Assembly: GCF_009908265.2 (NCBI RefSeq)
Contig: NZ_JAAATX020000002.1
Location: 310,001-374,000 of the forward strand
Direction: 5' to 3'
DNA from: Paragemmobacter amnigenus
GTDB lineage: Bacteria; Pseudomonadota; Alphaproteobacteria; Rhodobacterales; Rhodobacteraceae
Length of the DNA: 64,000 bases
Positions 1 to 9,059 of the stretch are shown here, piece by piece (the stretch's first letter is position 1; every line of letters begins with the position of its first letter). The notes beneath the pieces were generated by a model. The model saw nothing but the letters and a program-made list of their open reading frames with translations. It was not told where the DNA came from and searched no databases. The position numbers and the translations under genes are program-made.

Positions 1-920
1 TGAAGGCCGCCTATGGCGATGCGGTCAAGATCACGCTGCTGGAAAACATCGCCGAAGGCCCCGATGCCGACCGCATCATGAACAAGGCGGTGGCCGACGG
101 GAACAAGGTCCTGATCGCGGGCTCCTTCGGCTATCAGAACGGCGCGATGCAGATTGCCAAGCGCGACCCGTCGGTGACGGTGCTGCACGCCTCGGGCTTC
201 ATGGTGGCCCCCAACTTCTCGCCCTTCGCGGCCAAGTATTTCCAGGGCACCTACCTGCTGGGCATGGCGGCGGCGGCGCTGTCCAAGACGGGCAAGCTCG
301 GCTCCGTCTCGGCCTTCGCGATTCCGGAACTCATCACTTCGGTCAATGCCTTCACGCTGGGCGCGCAGGCGGTCAATCCGGATGTGGAAGTGTCGGTCGT
401 CTGGGTGAACACCTGGTTCGACCCCGCCAAGGAGCAAGAGGCTGCCAAGGCCCTGATCGCGCAGGGCTGCGACGTGATCTTCTCGAACGCGCAGGACACG
501 CCCTCGGTCATCGCGGCCTGCGAAGAGGCGGGGGTCTACGCCTTCAACCTCAACTCCTCGATGAAGTCCTACGCACCGACCAGATACCTCGGCTGCGTCG
601 CCACCGACTGGTCGCCCTTCTTCAAGGCGTCCGTCGATGCGCATCTGGCGGGCAATTTCGTGGGCGCCAACGCCTTCCTCGGCGTGGCCGATCAGGTGGT
701 CGAGGTGGTGGACTGGTCGCCCGACATTCCGGCCGACATCATGGCCAGGATCACCGAGACCGAGGCGAAGATCGCCGACGGCAGCTTTACCCCCTTCACC
801 GGCCCGATCACCAAGGCCGATGACAGCGAGGGTGTGGCCGCAGGCGCATCCATGGGGGATGCCGAGATCGTGGCGATGGACTGGCACGTGAAGGGCGTCG
901 TGACGCCGCTGCCGCAGTAA
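1..920 (+). CDS. BMP-family ABC transporter substrate-binding protein (5' partial)
   Basis: Periplasmic binding protein of the basic membrane protein (BMP/PnrA) family, which captures nucleosides or related small molecules for an ABC importer. The frame is open from base 3, so the true start and signal peptide lie before the window; about 305 C-terminal residues are present. Family-like segments are visible, such as the FQGTYLLGMAAA stretch and DVIFSNAQDTPS in the second lobe. It is followed 9 nt later by its ATPase and then two permeases, the usual BMP transporter order. The substrate cannot be read from sequence; a purine-like or heterocyclic ligand would suit the hydroxylase genes nearby, but that is inference. 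Confidence 0.9.
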   Translation, partial: KAAYGDAVKITLLENIAEGPDADRIMNKAVADGNKVLIAGSFGYQNGAMQIAKRDPSVTVLHASGFMVAPNFSPFAAKYFQGTYLLGMAAAALSKTGKLGSVSAFAIPELITSVNAFTLGAQAVNPDVEVSVVWVNTWFDPAKEQEAAKALIAQGCDVIFSNAQDTPSVIAACEEAGVYAFNLNSSMKSYAPTRYLGCVATDWSPFFKASVDAHLAGNFVGANAFLGVADQVVEVVDWSPDIPADIMARITETEAKIADGSFTPFTGPITKADDSEGVAAGASMGDAEIVAMDWHVKGVVTPLPQ

Positions 921-929
921 GGGCGGCCC

Positions 930-2441
930 ATGTCCGCGCCGCTTCTGTCCCTGCGGGGGATGACCAAGGGCTATGGTCCGGTCAAGGCCAATCAGGCCAT
1001 CGATCTGGACGTGGCCCCCAATTCCATCCACGCCATCCTGGGCGAGAACGGCGCGGGCAAATCCACGCTGATGAAACTGATCTACGGGGTCGAGGCGCCG
1101 GACGCGGGCGAGGTGTTCTGGAACGGCGCCCCCGTCCACCTGCATTCCCCGGGCGAGGCGCGGCGTCTGGGCATCGGGATGGTGTTCCAGCACTTCTCGC
1201 TGTTCGAGACGCTGACGGTGGTGGAAAACATCTCGCTCATCGTGGCGGGCACGAAGGCCACGCTGGCCGCGCGCATCCGCGAACTGGGCCGCGACTTCGG
1301 GCTGGAGGTGGACCCCTTCGCCGAGGTCCACGCCCTGTCGGTCGGTGAACGGCAAAGGGTGGAGATCATCCGCTGCCTGATGACGGAACCGAAGCTTCTC
1401 ATTCTGGACGAACCGACATCGGTTCTGCCGCCGCAGGCGGTGGGGTTGCTGTTCGAAACACTGCGGCGGCTGCGCGATCGCGGGGTGTCGATCCTCTTCA
1501 TCTCGCACAAGCTGGACGAGATTCAGGCCATTTGCGACCGCGCGACGATCCTGCGGGCGGGACGCGTGACGGGCAATGTCGACCCGCGCGAGCATGACGC
1601 GCATGATCTGGCGCGCATGATGATCGGGCGCGACATGCCCCCGCCGCTGCACCCCGATCCGGTCGAGCCGGGCGAGGTCAGGCTGGAGCTTTCGGGGCTG
1701 GACCACGCGCCGGATGATCCTTTCGGCGTGGCGTTGCAGGGGGTGAGCCTGTCTCTGCGCGCGGGTGAAGTTCTGGGAATCGCCGGAATTTCCGGCAATG
1801 GACAGTCCGAGCTGTCGCGACTGATTTCCGGCGAGGTGCGCCTGTCCGAGGCGCGGCGGGATGACGTCCGGATGCTTGGTCAGGGGGTCGGCCATCTGGG
1901 CCCCGGCGCGCGGCGGGCGCTGGGCTTCGCCTTTGTCCCCGAGGAACGGCTGGGACGCGGGGCGGTGCCCGAGATGACGCTGTCGGACAACAGCCTGCTG
2001 ACGGCGCATGGTCAGGGGATGCTCCGTCGCGGTTTCATCGACCGCGTGCGCGAGGCGGAATTCACCGCTGCCTGCATCCGCGATTTCGACGTCCGCACCC
2101 CGGGCCCCGAGGCAGAGGCGGGCGCATTGTCGGGCGGCAACCTTCAGAAATTCATCATGGGACGCGAGATTTCGCTGCGCCCGAAGGTGCTCTTCGTGGC
2201 GCAGCCCACCTGGGGCGTCGACGTCGGGGCAGCGGCGGCGATCCGGCAAAGGCTGGTGGCAATGCGAAACGAAGGGGTGGCCGTGCTGGTGATTTCCGAG
2301 GAACTGGAAGAGTTGTTCGAGGTCTGCGACCGCATTCAGGTCATGCACAAGGGCCATCTGTCCGCGTCGCTCGATGCGCGCACGACCCGCGCGGAAGAGA
2401 TCGGGCGGTTGATGATCGGTGCCGACGGGGTGGCGGCATGA
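930..2441 (+). CDS. ABC transporter ATP-binding protein, tandem NBDs (BMP/nucleoside type)
   Basis: Cytoplasmic ATPase that drives the BMP-type importer. It is 503 residues with two nucleotide-binding domains, the arrangement of sugar/nucleoside importers. The first domain is canonical: Walker A GENGAGKS at residues 38-45, signature LSVGERQR and Walker B LLILDEPTS. The second is degenerate: its P-loop reads GISGNGQSE without GKS/T and its Walker B lacks the usual DE pair (FVAQPTWG), while the signature LSGGNLQK is intact. One-site degeneration of this kind is common in the family. Its end overlaps the next permease by 4 nt (ATGA), which indicates translational coupling. Confidence 0.93.
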   Translation: MSAPLLSLRGMTKGYGPVKANQAIDLDVAPNSIHAILGENGAGKSTLMKLIYGVEAPDAGEVFWNGAPVHLHSPGEARRLGIGMVFQHFSLFETLTVVENISLIVAGTKATLAARIRELGRDFGLEVDPFAEVHALSVGERQRVEIIRCLMTEPKLLILDEPTSVLPPQAVGLLFETLRRLRDRGVSILFISHKLDEIQAICDRATILRAGRVTGNVDPREHDAHDLARMMIGRDMPPPLHPDPVEPGEVRLELSGLDHAPDDPFGVALQGVSLSLRAGEVLGIAGISGNGQSELSRLISGEVRLSEARRDDVRMLGQGVGHLGPGARRALGFAFVPEERLGRGAVPEMTLSDNSLLTAHGQGMLRRGFIDRVREAEFTAACIRDFDVRTPGPEAEAGALSGGNLQKFIMGREISLRPKVLFVAQPTWGVDVGAAAAIRQRLVAMRNEGVAVLVISEELEELFEVCDRIQVMHKGHLSASLDARTTRAEEIGRLMIGADGVAA

Positions 2442-3517
2442 CCCTGCGGCTGGTCCGGCGGGAGAAAGCGTCGACCCGCATGGCGGTTCTGGCACCGCTG
2501 CTGGCCCTGCTGGCGGCGATGGTTCTGAATCTGTTGCTGTTTCTTGCCATGGGCAAGGATCCTGCGGCGGTCTTTCATGCAATGCTGCTGGAGCCGTTTT
2601 CCAGCTGGGCGGGATTTTCGGAAGTGCTGTTGAAGATGGGACCGCTTCTGCTGATCGCCCAAGGTTTGGCGATCGGCTTCCGCGCCAAGGTGTTCAACAT
2701 CGGGGCCGAGGGGCAGTTCATCCTCGGGGCCATTTTCGCCTCTGCCATTCCTGTCTATTTCCCGCAGGCGACGGGGGCGTGGATCTGGCCCGCCATGCTG
2801 GTCCTCGGCGCGCTGGGTGGCGCGCTCTGGGCGGTGGTGCCCGCCTTCTGGCGCGTGCGGCTGAACGCCAACGAGATCCTCGTGACGCTGATGATGAGCC
2901 TGATCGCCATTCAGGTGCTGAACTACCTGCTGCTGGGTCCGTGGAAGGATCCGATGGGGTTCAATTTCCCGCAATCGGTGATGTTCCAGTATGACGCGAT
3001 GATCCCCATCCTTCTGCCCGGCACGCGGGTGAACGTATCGCTGCTGATCGCGCTGTTTTCTGCGCTGCTGGCCTGGGCCTATATGCAGCGCAGTTTCGGC
3101 GGCTATCAGTTCCTCGTGGGCGGGCTTGCGCCCAAGGCGGCGACCTATGCGGGCTTTTCCGAGGCGCGGGCGATCTGGCTTTCGCTGCTGATCGGCGGCT
3201 TCGCGGCGGGGCTTGCAGGCGCGGCCGAGGTGGCGGGGCCGATCGGCCAGTTGCAGCGGTCGATTTCCACCGGTTATGGCTATGCCGCGATCATCGTGGC
3301 CTATCTGGGCGGGCTGCATCCGGTCGGGATTGTGGCCTCGTCGCTTTTCATGGCGGCGCTCTACATCGGCGGGGACAACGCGATGGTGTCGGCTGACCTG
3401 CCGGTCGCGGCGGTGCGGGTGTTCCAGGGAACGCTGCTGGTCTGTTATCTGGCGGCAGTCACCTTTGTGCGGTTCCGACTGGACTTTGGCGCAAGCGTCG
3501 AGGGGGGCAGGGTATGA
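2438..3517 (+). CDS. ABC transporter permease (BMP/nucleoside type), first subunit
   Basis: Inner-membrane permease of 359 residues with roughly eight to ten hydrophobic segments. The conserved stretch GLAIGFRAKVFNIGAEGQF is the hallmark of the YufP-like permeases paired with BMP binding proteins. It should form a heterodimeric channel with the product of the next gene. The ATG overlaps the ATPase stop codon and its own stop overlaps the following ATG (positions 3514-3517), so the four genes look like one translationally coupled operon. Confidence 0.92.
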   Translation: MTLRLVRREKASTRMAVLAPLLALLAAMVLNLLLFLAMGKDPAAVFHAMLLEPFSSWAGFSEVLLKMGPLLLIAQGLAIGFRAKVFNIGAEGQFILGAIFASAIPVYFPQATGAWIWPAMLVLGALGGALWAVVPAFWRVRLNANEILVTLMMSLIAIQVLNYLLLGPWKDPMGFNFPQSVMFQYDAMIPILLPGTRVNVSLLIALFSALLAWAYMQRSFGGYQFLVGGLAPKAATYAGFSEARAIWLSLLIGGFAAGLAGAAEVAGPIGQLQRSISTGYGYAAIIVAYLGGLHPVGIVASSLFMAALYIGGDNAMVSADLPVAAVRVFQGTLLVCYLAAVTFVRFRLDFGASVEGGRV

Positions 3518-4425
3518 GCGGCATGTCCTTCATCCTTGCCGGAATGCTGGCGGCGGCGACGCCTTTCCTTCTGGCGGCACTGGGCGAGTTGGTCGTGGAA
3601 CGGGCGGGGGTGCTGAACCTTGGCCTCGAAGGCATCATGGCGCTGGGTGCGGTGGTGGCCTTCATCGTGGTCTATCACGGCGGCGGGCATCCGGCGGCCT
3701 TTGCGGTTGCGGCGCTGGCGGGCTGTGCGCTGTCGCTGGTCTTCGGGTTCCTTGCGCTGGGGGTCAGGGCCAATCAGGTGGCCGCAGGTCTGGCGGTGGG
3801 CATCCTCGGGCAGGGGCTGTCGTCGCTGATCGGGAATTCCTATGAAAGCCTGACGGTGACGGGTCTTGCGAAATGGGCCGTGCCGGGGCTGGCCGACCTG
3901 CCGGTGGTGGGCGGTCTTTTCGTGCAGGACATCGTGGTGTGGCTGTCGCTGCTGGCGACAGCGGCGATCTGGGGGATGTTCCGCTTTTCCAAGCTGGGCC
4001 TGATCCTGCGCGCGGTGGGGGAAAACCCGCAGGCCGCCCGCGCCATCGGTTACCGCGTCATCGCCATCCGCTATGGCGCGGTGGCCTTCGGCGGGGCGAT
4101 GGCGGGGCTGGCGGGGGCCTATGCCTCGACCGTCTATACCCCGCTCTGGGCCGACGGGATGATCGCGGGGCGGGGGTGGATCGCGCTGGCGCTGGTCGTC
4201 TTCGGCACATGGCTGACGGGGCGCATCTTCTTCGGCGCGCTGCTCTTCGGGGCGGTGTCTCTGGCCAGTCTGGTGGCCCAGACCGAAGGCTGGGCGGTAC
4301 CGTCGCAACTGCTGTCCAGCCTGCCCTATATCGTGACCATCATTGTCCTCGGGATCATCACCTCGAACAAACGGCTGCTCAAGGTCAACGGCGTCGCCTC
4401 GCTGGGGGAACCCTTCGGTCCCTGA
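3514..4425 (+). CDS. ABC transporter permease (BMP/nucleoside type), second subunit
   Basis: Second inner-membrane permease subunit of 303 residues, the YufQ-like partner. The N-terminal segment LVVERAGVLNLGLEGIMALG carries the family NLGLEG motif that contacts the ATPase, followed by repeated hydrophobic helices. It ends the rightward operon 18 nt before the 3' end of the convergent Liv-type gene string. No clear terminator hairpin fits in that short gap. Confidence 0.92.
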   Translation: MSGMSFILAGMLAAATPFLLAALGELVVERAGVLNLGLEGIMALGAVVAFIVVYHGGGHPAAFAVAALAGCALSLVFGFLALGVRANQVAAGLAVGILGQGLSSLIGNSYESLTVTGLAKWAVPGLADLPVVGGLFVQDIVVWLSLLATAAIWGMFRFSKLGLILRAVGENPQAARAIGYRVIAIRYGAVAFGGAMAGLAGAYASTVYTPLWADGMIAGRGWIALALVVFGTWLTGRIFFGALLFGAVSLASLVAQTEGWAVPSQLLSSLPYIVTIIVLGIITSNKRLLKVNGVASLGEPFGP

Positions 4426-4443
4426 TGCGCGCGACGGCCTGTC

Positions 4444-5142
4444 CTAGACCCCGACATAGGCCATGAATTGCGGCGCATCGGCGGTGAGTCCGCGTGCCTC
4501 GACCATCTCGGCCACGCGGCCGCCCGCCATGAAGGCGATGCGATCTGCCATCCGCAGCACGGCATCGGGGCGCTGCTCCACAAGCACCGTCGCGACACCT
4601 GTCTCTTTCAGTTGCACGACCACGTCGCGGATCAGCGCGATCATCGAGGGTTGCAATCCCTCGGTCGGCTCGTCCAGCAACAGCACCTTCGGCTCCAGAC
4701 AGAGTGCGCGGCCGATGGCGAGCATCTGCTGCTCTCCCCCTGAGAGGGTCGAGGAAACCTGATCCAGCCTTTCGCGCAGCCGCGGGAAGAGTGTCAGGAC
4801 ACGTTCCCGCGTCTCCTCGCCCATGCCGCGTGTCATCAGCCCGATCCCCAGGTTTTCGGCCACAGTCAGCGGACCGAACAGGCGACGGCCCTGCGGAACA
4901 TAGGCGATGCCGTGCAGGGGCACGCGGTGGGCAGGCAGGGCGTGCAGCGCCGTGCCGTCCAGCGTGACAGTGCCACGCGTGGCAGGCACAAGGCCCATGA
5001 TGCATTTCATCAGCGTGGACTTGCCTGCACCGTTCCTGCCCATGACGCAGGTGATCTCGCCCGCCCGCGCCTCGAACGTCAGGTCGCGCAGGACCGTGAC
5101 GGCGCCATAGCCTGCGCTCACCCCTTCAAGCCGAAGCATCAT
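4444..5142 (-). CDS. livF: Branched-chain amino acid-type ABC transporter ATPase (LivF-like)
   Basis: Cytoplasmic ATPase of a HAAT/Liv-type importer, about 232 residues. Walker A is MGRNGAGKST, the signature LSGGEQQ and Walker B VLLLDEPTEGLQP, the last typical of LivF/UrtE. The longer reading frame upstream lies inside the livG-like gene and does not resemble the family. The start is one of two consecutive ATGs (5142 or 5139) preceded by GGGGGA. It overlaps the LivG-like gene by about 17 nt and is the last gene of the leftward operon. The ligand is unknown; Liv-type systems also carry amides, urea and aromatic compounds. Confidence 0.9.
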   Translation of the reverse strand: MMLRLEGVSAGYGAVTVLRDLTFEARAGEITCVMGRNGAGKSTLMKCIMGLVPATRGTVTLDGTALHALPAHRVPLHGIAYVPQGRRLFGPLTVAENLGIGLMTRGMGEETRERVLTLFPRLRERLDQVSSTLSGGEQQMLAIGRALCLEPKVLLLDEPTEGLQPSMIALIRDVVVQLKETGVATVLVEQRPDAVLRMADRIAFMAGGRVAEMVEARGLTADAPQFMAYVGV

Positions 5143-5848
5143 GTCCCCCGAGATAGGCGTCCTGCACCGCAGGATTGGCGCGGATTTCCGACGGTGTGCC
5201 CGTGGCAAGGTGGCGGCCCGCGGCAAGGACGGTGATGCGGGTTGCAAGGTCCATGACCACATCCATGTTGTGTTCGATCAAAAGAACGGTTGTTTCTGGC
5301 GCTAAGGACCGGACCAATTGTTTGAAATTTGCAATCTCGCCCGAAGCAAGACCCTGTGTCGGTTCGTCGAGGATCAGCACGCGCGGGCGCAGGGCAAGGC
5401 CCATCCCCAGTTCGAGCAGGCGCTGGTGGCCATAGGACAGGGTGCCCGCCGTCTGGGTCGCGCGGTCGGCAAGGTTCACGCGCGACAGGGCGGCGGCAAC
5501 GTCTGAGGCAAGATCGCGGGTGGCGGTCTGCTGGACGGCCAGCGCGACGTTGTCAAAGACCGACAGCCGCGGGTAGACCGAGGTGATCTGGAACGTATAG
5601 GCGATGCCCTTCTTCACGCGGGCATGGGCGGGCAGGCGGGTGATATCCTCGCCCGCCAGCGCGATGGTGCCGGACTGGGCTGGAATACGACCGGACAAGA
5701 GGCCGACGAAGGTGGTCTTGCCCGCACCGTTGGGGCCGATCAGGGCATGGATGTCGCCCGTCTGCAGGTCGAAATCCACCCCGTCGACCGCCCGCAGCCC
5801 CCCGAAATGGCGCGTCAGCCCTCGCGCGGACAGGATCACGGAAGCCAT
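5126..5848 (-). CDS. livG: Branched-chain amino acid-type ABC transporter ATPase (LivG-like)
   Basis: Second cytoplasmic ATPase of the Liv-type importer, 240 residues from the ATG at 5848. Walker A is IGPNGAGKTT, the Q-loop region reads YTFQITSVYP, the signature is LSYGHQR and Walker B VLILDEPTQGL. The LSYG signature and FQ-IT segment are LivG/UrtD-like. The open frame runs further upstream but overlaps the livM-like gene, so the ATG 13 nt inside its end is preferred. It is coupled to its neighbours on both sides. Confidence 0.9.
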   Translation of the reverse strand: MASVILSARGLTRHFGGLRAVDGVDFDLQTGDIHALIGPNGAGKTTFVGLLSGRIPAQSGTIALAGEDITRLPAHARVKKGIAYTFQITSVYPRLSVFDNVALAVQQTATRDLASDVAAALSRVNLADRATQTAGTLSYGHQRLLELGMGLALRPRVLILDEPTQGLASGEIANFKQLVRSLAPETTVLLIEHNMDVVMDLATRITVLAAGRHLATGTPSEIRANPAVQDAYLGGHDASA

Positions 5849-6762
5849 GTCAGCCACCTTTCGCGGATGGTGCCGAGTATGCCCTTCGGCGCGAAGAGGA
5901 TCAGCAGCACAAGCGCCACCCCGACGAAAAGGAGCGTCGCCGTGGTGTAGCTGCCCGCGATGTCGACAAGATAGAACATGGCGGCCGTACCGACCAAGGG
6001 GCCGAGGACGGTTCCCGCCCCGCCCATCAGCACCCAGAGCATGGGCAGGATGGAATACTGGATGGTGGCAAAGCTGGCCCCCGCATAGCCGAAAAGCAGC
6101 GCATAGGCCGCCCCTGCCGCGCCCGAGAACAATCCCGACAGGACCAGCGCGGTCAGCTTCACCGCAAAGGTGTTGTAGCCCAGCATCCGCGATCGGTCCT
6201 CGTTTTCCCGTATCGCGACCAGCGTCCGGCCGAGCCGGCTTTGCACCAGCGCGAGCGAGGAGAGCAGCGCCGCCGAGAAGAGCGCATAGGCGATGGTTGC
6301 GCGGGCAACGTCCGCTGACAGGCCGGGCAGCAGTGCCGCCGCATCGGGCAGGACCAGCCCCTCGTCCCCGCCGGTGACGGGGCCGAAATACAAAAGTGTC
6401 AGGTATCCGGCCTGCGCGAACATCAACGTCACGATCATGAAGCTTACACCTGCCGTCCGCAGCGCCAGAAGGCCCGTCACCCCCGCCACGAGCCCCCCGG
6501 CGAGCAGTCCCGCGACAAGGGCGGGCAGTTGCGGCAGTCCCAGATAGGTGATCGGCAGTGCCGCACCATAGACCCCCGCCGCAAAGAACAGCGCATGGCC
6601 CAGTGACAAAAGCCCCGTATAGCCGAAGGCAAGGTTGTAGCCGATGGCAAAGACCGCAAGCACGAGGATGCGCGCAAGGTTGGTGGCATGGTAGGGCGGC
6701 AGGGTCGCCAGCAGCACGGCCAGCACAGCCAGCGTGAAAAGGTGGAGTGTCCAGATCCTCAT
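5836..6762 (-). CDS. livM: Branched-chain amino acid-type ABC transporter permease (LivM-like)
   Basis: Inner-membrane permease of 308 residues with about eight to ten hydrophobic helices. It carries the family segment FGYTGLLSLGHALFFAAGVY, close to the LivM consensus, and the cytoplasmic coupling region NEDRSRMLGYN. Its ATG overlaps the stop of the LivH-like gene by 4 nt. It pairs with LivH to form the translocation path. Confidence 0.92.
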   Translation of the reverse strand: MRIWTLHLFTLAVLAVLLATLPPYHATNLARILVLAVFAIGYNLAFGYTGLLSLGHALFFAAGVYGAALPITYLGLPQLPALVAGLLAGGLVAGVTGLLALRTAGVSFMIVTLMFAQAGYLTLLYFGPVTGGDEGLVLPDAAALLPGLSADVARATIAYALFSAALLSSLALVQSRLGRTLVAIRENEDRSRMLGYNTFAVKLTALVLSGLFSGAAGAAYALLFGYAGASFATIQYSILPMLWVLMGGAGTVLGPLVGTAAMFYLVDIAGSYTTATLLFVGVALVLLILFAPKGILGTIRERWLTWLP

Positions 6763-7640
6763 GCCTGTTTCGCCCCGAACAGCCCCTGCGGGCGGAACAC
6801 CAGCACCATAGCCACAAGCAGCGTGGCAAGGATCTTGGCCAGCGTGGGCGACCAGAAGAAGGCGATCAGCCCGTCGGACAGGCCGATGAAGACGGCCGCG
6901 ATGATGGTGCCGCGCAGCGATCCCAGCCCGCCCACGATGACAGTGATGAAGGCCAGCAGCAGCGGGTCATGTCCCATCAGGTAATGCGCCTGCTGGATGG
7001 GCACGATCAGCACGGCGGCGATGGCCGCCAGTCCCGCGCCAAGGGCGAAGACGCCCGCATAGACGCGGTCCACGTCGATGCCGAAGGCCTGCGCGGTTTC
7101 GCGGTCTACCTGCGTGGCGCGCATCACGAGACCCGCCTTCGTGCGGGTCAGAAACAGCCAGACCCCGATCAGGACGAGGGTGGCAAAGAGGATCACCGAC
7201 AGCTTGTAGGCGGAATAGCCGAACCATGGCAGCTGGATGCGGAAGTTGAAGGGCGGTTCCACCGGCATGGCCTGCGGACCGTAGAAGGACAGCGCGGCTT
7301 GCTGGAAGATATACATCAGCCCGATGGTGGCGACGATGGTCGCTTCGGGTTCGTAGTCCAGCCGTTTCAGGACGATCCGGTCCGCCAGCGCAGCCAGCGC
7401 CGCGACGAACAGCGGCGCCACGGCCAGCGCCACGAGGAAGGAGGCCCATGCAGGCCCGCCCACCCATGTGGTGATGAACCATGCCGAGACCGCGCCCAGC
7501 ATGAAGAATTCGCCATGGGCCACGTTCACGACGCGCATCACGCCGAAGACGAGCGAAAGCCCCACGGCGGTAAGCGCCAGCGTGGCAGCCGTGACCGCGC
7601 TTTCCATCAGCGCGAGAAGGAGGAAGGGACCGAAACCCAA
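6759..7640 (-). CDS. livH: Branched-chain amino acid-type ABC transporter permease (LivH-like)
   Basis: Inner-membrane permease of 293 residues if translation begins at the TTG at 7640. The motif VNVAHGEFFMLGA is the LivH signature. An ATG at 7607 would give a protein 11 residues shorter, but it lacks a purine-rich leader and would trim the first helix, so the TTG is preferred with moderate certainty. The gene lies 66 nt downstream of the binding-protein gene, and a strong hairpin sits in that gap. Confidence 0.9.
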   Translation of the reverse strand: MGFGPFLLLALMESAVTAATLALTAVGLSLVFGVMRVVNVAHGEFFMLGAVSAWFITTWVGGPAWASFLVALAVAPLFVAALAALADRIVLKRLDYEPEATIVATIGLMYIFQQAALSFYGPQAMPVEPPFNFRIQLPWFGYSAYKLSVILFATLVLIGVWLFLTRTKAGLVMRATQVDRETAQAFGIDVDRVYAGVFALGAGLAAIAAVLIVPIQQAHYLMGHDPLLLAFITVIVGGLGSLRGTIIAAVFIGLSDGLIAFFWSPTLAKILATLLVAMVLVFRPQGLFGAKQA

Positions 7641-7659
7641 GGGGACACCCGTTCTGGTC

Positions 7660-7681
7660 GGGGGCGGGCGGACCCGCCCCC
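7660..7681 (-). terminator. Intercistronic hairpin between binding-protein and permease genes
   Basis: A perfect 9-bp GC stem (GGGGGCGGG pairing with CCCGCCCCC) around a 4-nt loop lies between the substrate-binding gene and livH. No U-tract follows in the direction of transcription, so it is more likely a partial terminator or 3'-end mRNA stabiliser. Such hairpins often let the binding protein be made in excess over the membrane subunits; that role here is inference. Confidence 0.5.
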
Positions 7682-7706
7682 TCTGGTTGCGTTGAAGGGG
7701 AACCGG

Positions 7707-8981
7707 TCAGAACGACTGGGTCGAATAGTCCACAGCGTCGGCGTACTGCCCGTCCTCGATCGCGGTCTGGTGGACGCGCATCAGCTTGCCCCCTTCGACC
7801 TTCGATATGAACTGGTGGCCGAAGACCTGATGGGTCTTGCCGTTGAACACCTTGGCCCCCTGCGGGTGGTCCTGCCCTGCGTCGAAGGTGGTCATGGCTT
7901 CCACCGCCTCGACGAATTTCTGGCGGTCGGCGGGGCCTTGGTAGCCTGCGGCCTCCATCCCTTTCTTGATGACCGACAGGGTTTCCCAGACGCTGAACAT
8001 GTGGCTGTAGGTGGCCACATCCGCCGCATCGCTGACCGAGGCGCCGTTGTCGTCCACGCCCACGGCGGCGCGGTAGAAGGTTTCCGCCTCGGACGCATCG
8101 GCCTGTTTCACGCGGTTATGCGCTTCCCAGAAATGCGTGCCTTCGAGGAATTCGAGACCGGGCGAGGCGGTGTCGACGGCCTCGAGGCTGTCGATGAAGC
8201 CGAAGATCTGGGGCCGCGCGCCCGATCCGTAGAAATCGCCCAGTTCCTTGACGAAGGTCAGGACGGCAGGGCCGACCATTACGTGGTAGAGCACCTCGGT
8301 CTCTGTCGGGATCTGCGGCAGATAGCGGGTGAAGGTGGTCTCGGTCGGCGGGATGGCGATCTGGGCGATCACCTCGCCGCCCTGCGCCTTGACCGCTTCG
8401 GTGAAGAAATCGCGGTGGTCATAGCCGAAGGCGTAGTCGGGATAGACCATCGTGACCTTCTTGCCGAGGTTCTGCGTCACCCAAGGCGCCATCGACGACA
8501 CCTGCGCGCGCACGTCGGTGATACCGGGCTGCATCGTCCAGCGGTTCAGCATGCCGGAGGCCACGTGATAGCCTTCGGAGCAGACGAGGTAGGGGATCTT
8601 CAACTCGCCCGCGCGGGGGGCGGACCCGATGACGACGTGGGAAAAGAGCGGGCCGAAGATCAGGTCGCAACCGGCCTGCGAGGCCAGCTTTTCCACCACT
8701 TCCGCGCCGCGCTTGGGGTCGGTGGCGTCATCCTCGAAGACGATTTCCACGGGGCGTCCGTTGATGCCGCCCGCGTCGTTTACCACCTTCAGCGCGGCCT
8801 GCGCGGTGCGTTCGTACCAGCGGCCATAGGCGGCGCCGATGCCGGTGCGGTGCAGCTGGAAGCCCAGCTTGATGGGGGCGGCCTGCCCCCAGACATGGCC
8901 GGGCAGGGCCGCCGAGGCGAGAAGGCCCGCGCCCATGCCTTTCAGCAGGGTGCGGCGGGTCGGGGTGATCAGGTTGGTCAT
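7707..8981 (-). CDS. Liv-type ABC transporter substrate-binding protein, Tat-type signal
   Basis: Periplasmic ligand-binding protein of 424 residues, peripla_BP_6 (LivK/amide-binding) family. The N-terminus has a twin-arginine-type signal: TRRTLLKG at residues 8-15, a short hydrophobic core and a cleavage-like site near HVWGQA. The mature protein starts APIKLGFQLHRTGIGAAYG, a typical Liv fold entry. A GGAGAG ribosome site precedes the ATG. It is the first gene of the transporter block and lies directly downstream of the membrane-protein and catabolic genes, so its ligand may be the substrate of those enzymes. That link rests on gene order only. Confidence 0.88.
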   Translation of the reverse strand: MTNLITPTRRTLLKGMGAGLLASAALPGHVWGQAAPIKLGFQLHRTGIGAAYGRWYERTAQAALKVVNDAGGINGRPVEIVFEDDATDPKRGAEVVEKLASQAGCDLIFGPLFSHVVIGSAPRAGELKIPYLVCSEGYHVASGMLNRWTMQPGITDVRAQVSSMAPWVTQNLGKKVTMVYPDYAFGYDHRDFFTEAVKAQGGEVIAQIAIPPTETTFTRYLPQIPTETEVLYHVMVGPAVLTFVKELGDFYGSGARPQIFGFIDSLEAVDTASPGLEFLEGTHFWEAHNRVKQADASEAETFYRAAVGVDDNGASVSDAADVATYSHMFSVWETLSVIKKGMEAAGYQGPADRQKFVEAVEAMTTFDAGQDHPQGAKVFNGKTHQVFGHQFISKVEGGKLMRVHQTAIEDGQYADAVDYSTQSF

Positions 8982-9059
8982 GGTTCACTCTCCGCTGTTG
9001 GTGGGACGCGTCTGTCGCGCGCCTTCGGGTTGGAACTGGTCACTTTTGAACATGGCGGG

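Noticed and set aside
1740-2300. Degenerate second Walker motifs in the BMP-type ATPase as a sign of a pseudogene
   Set aside because: One degenerate ATP site is usual in tandem-domain importers and the reading frame is intact.
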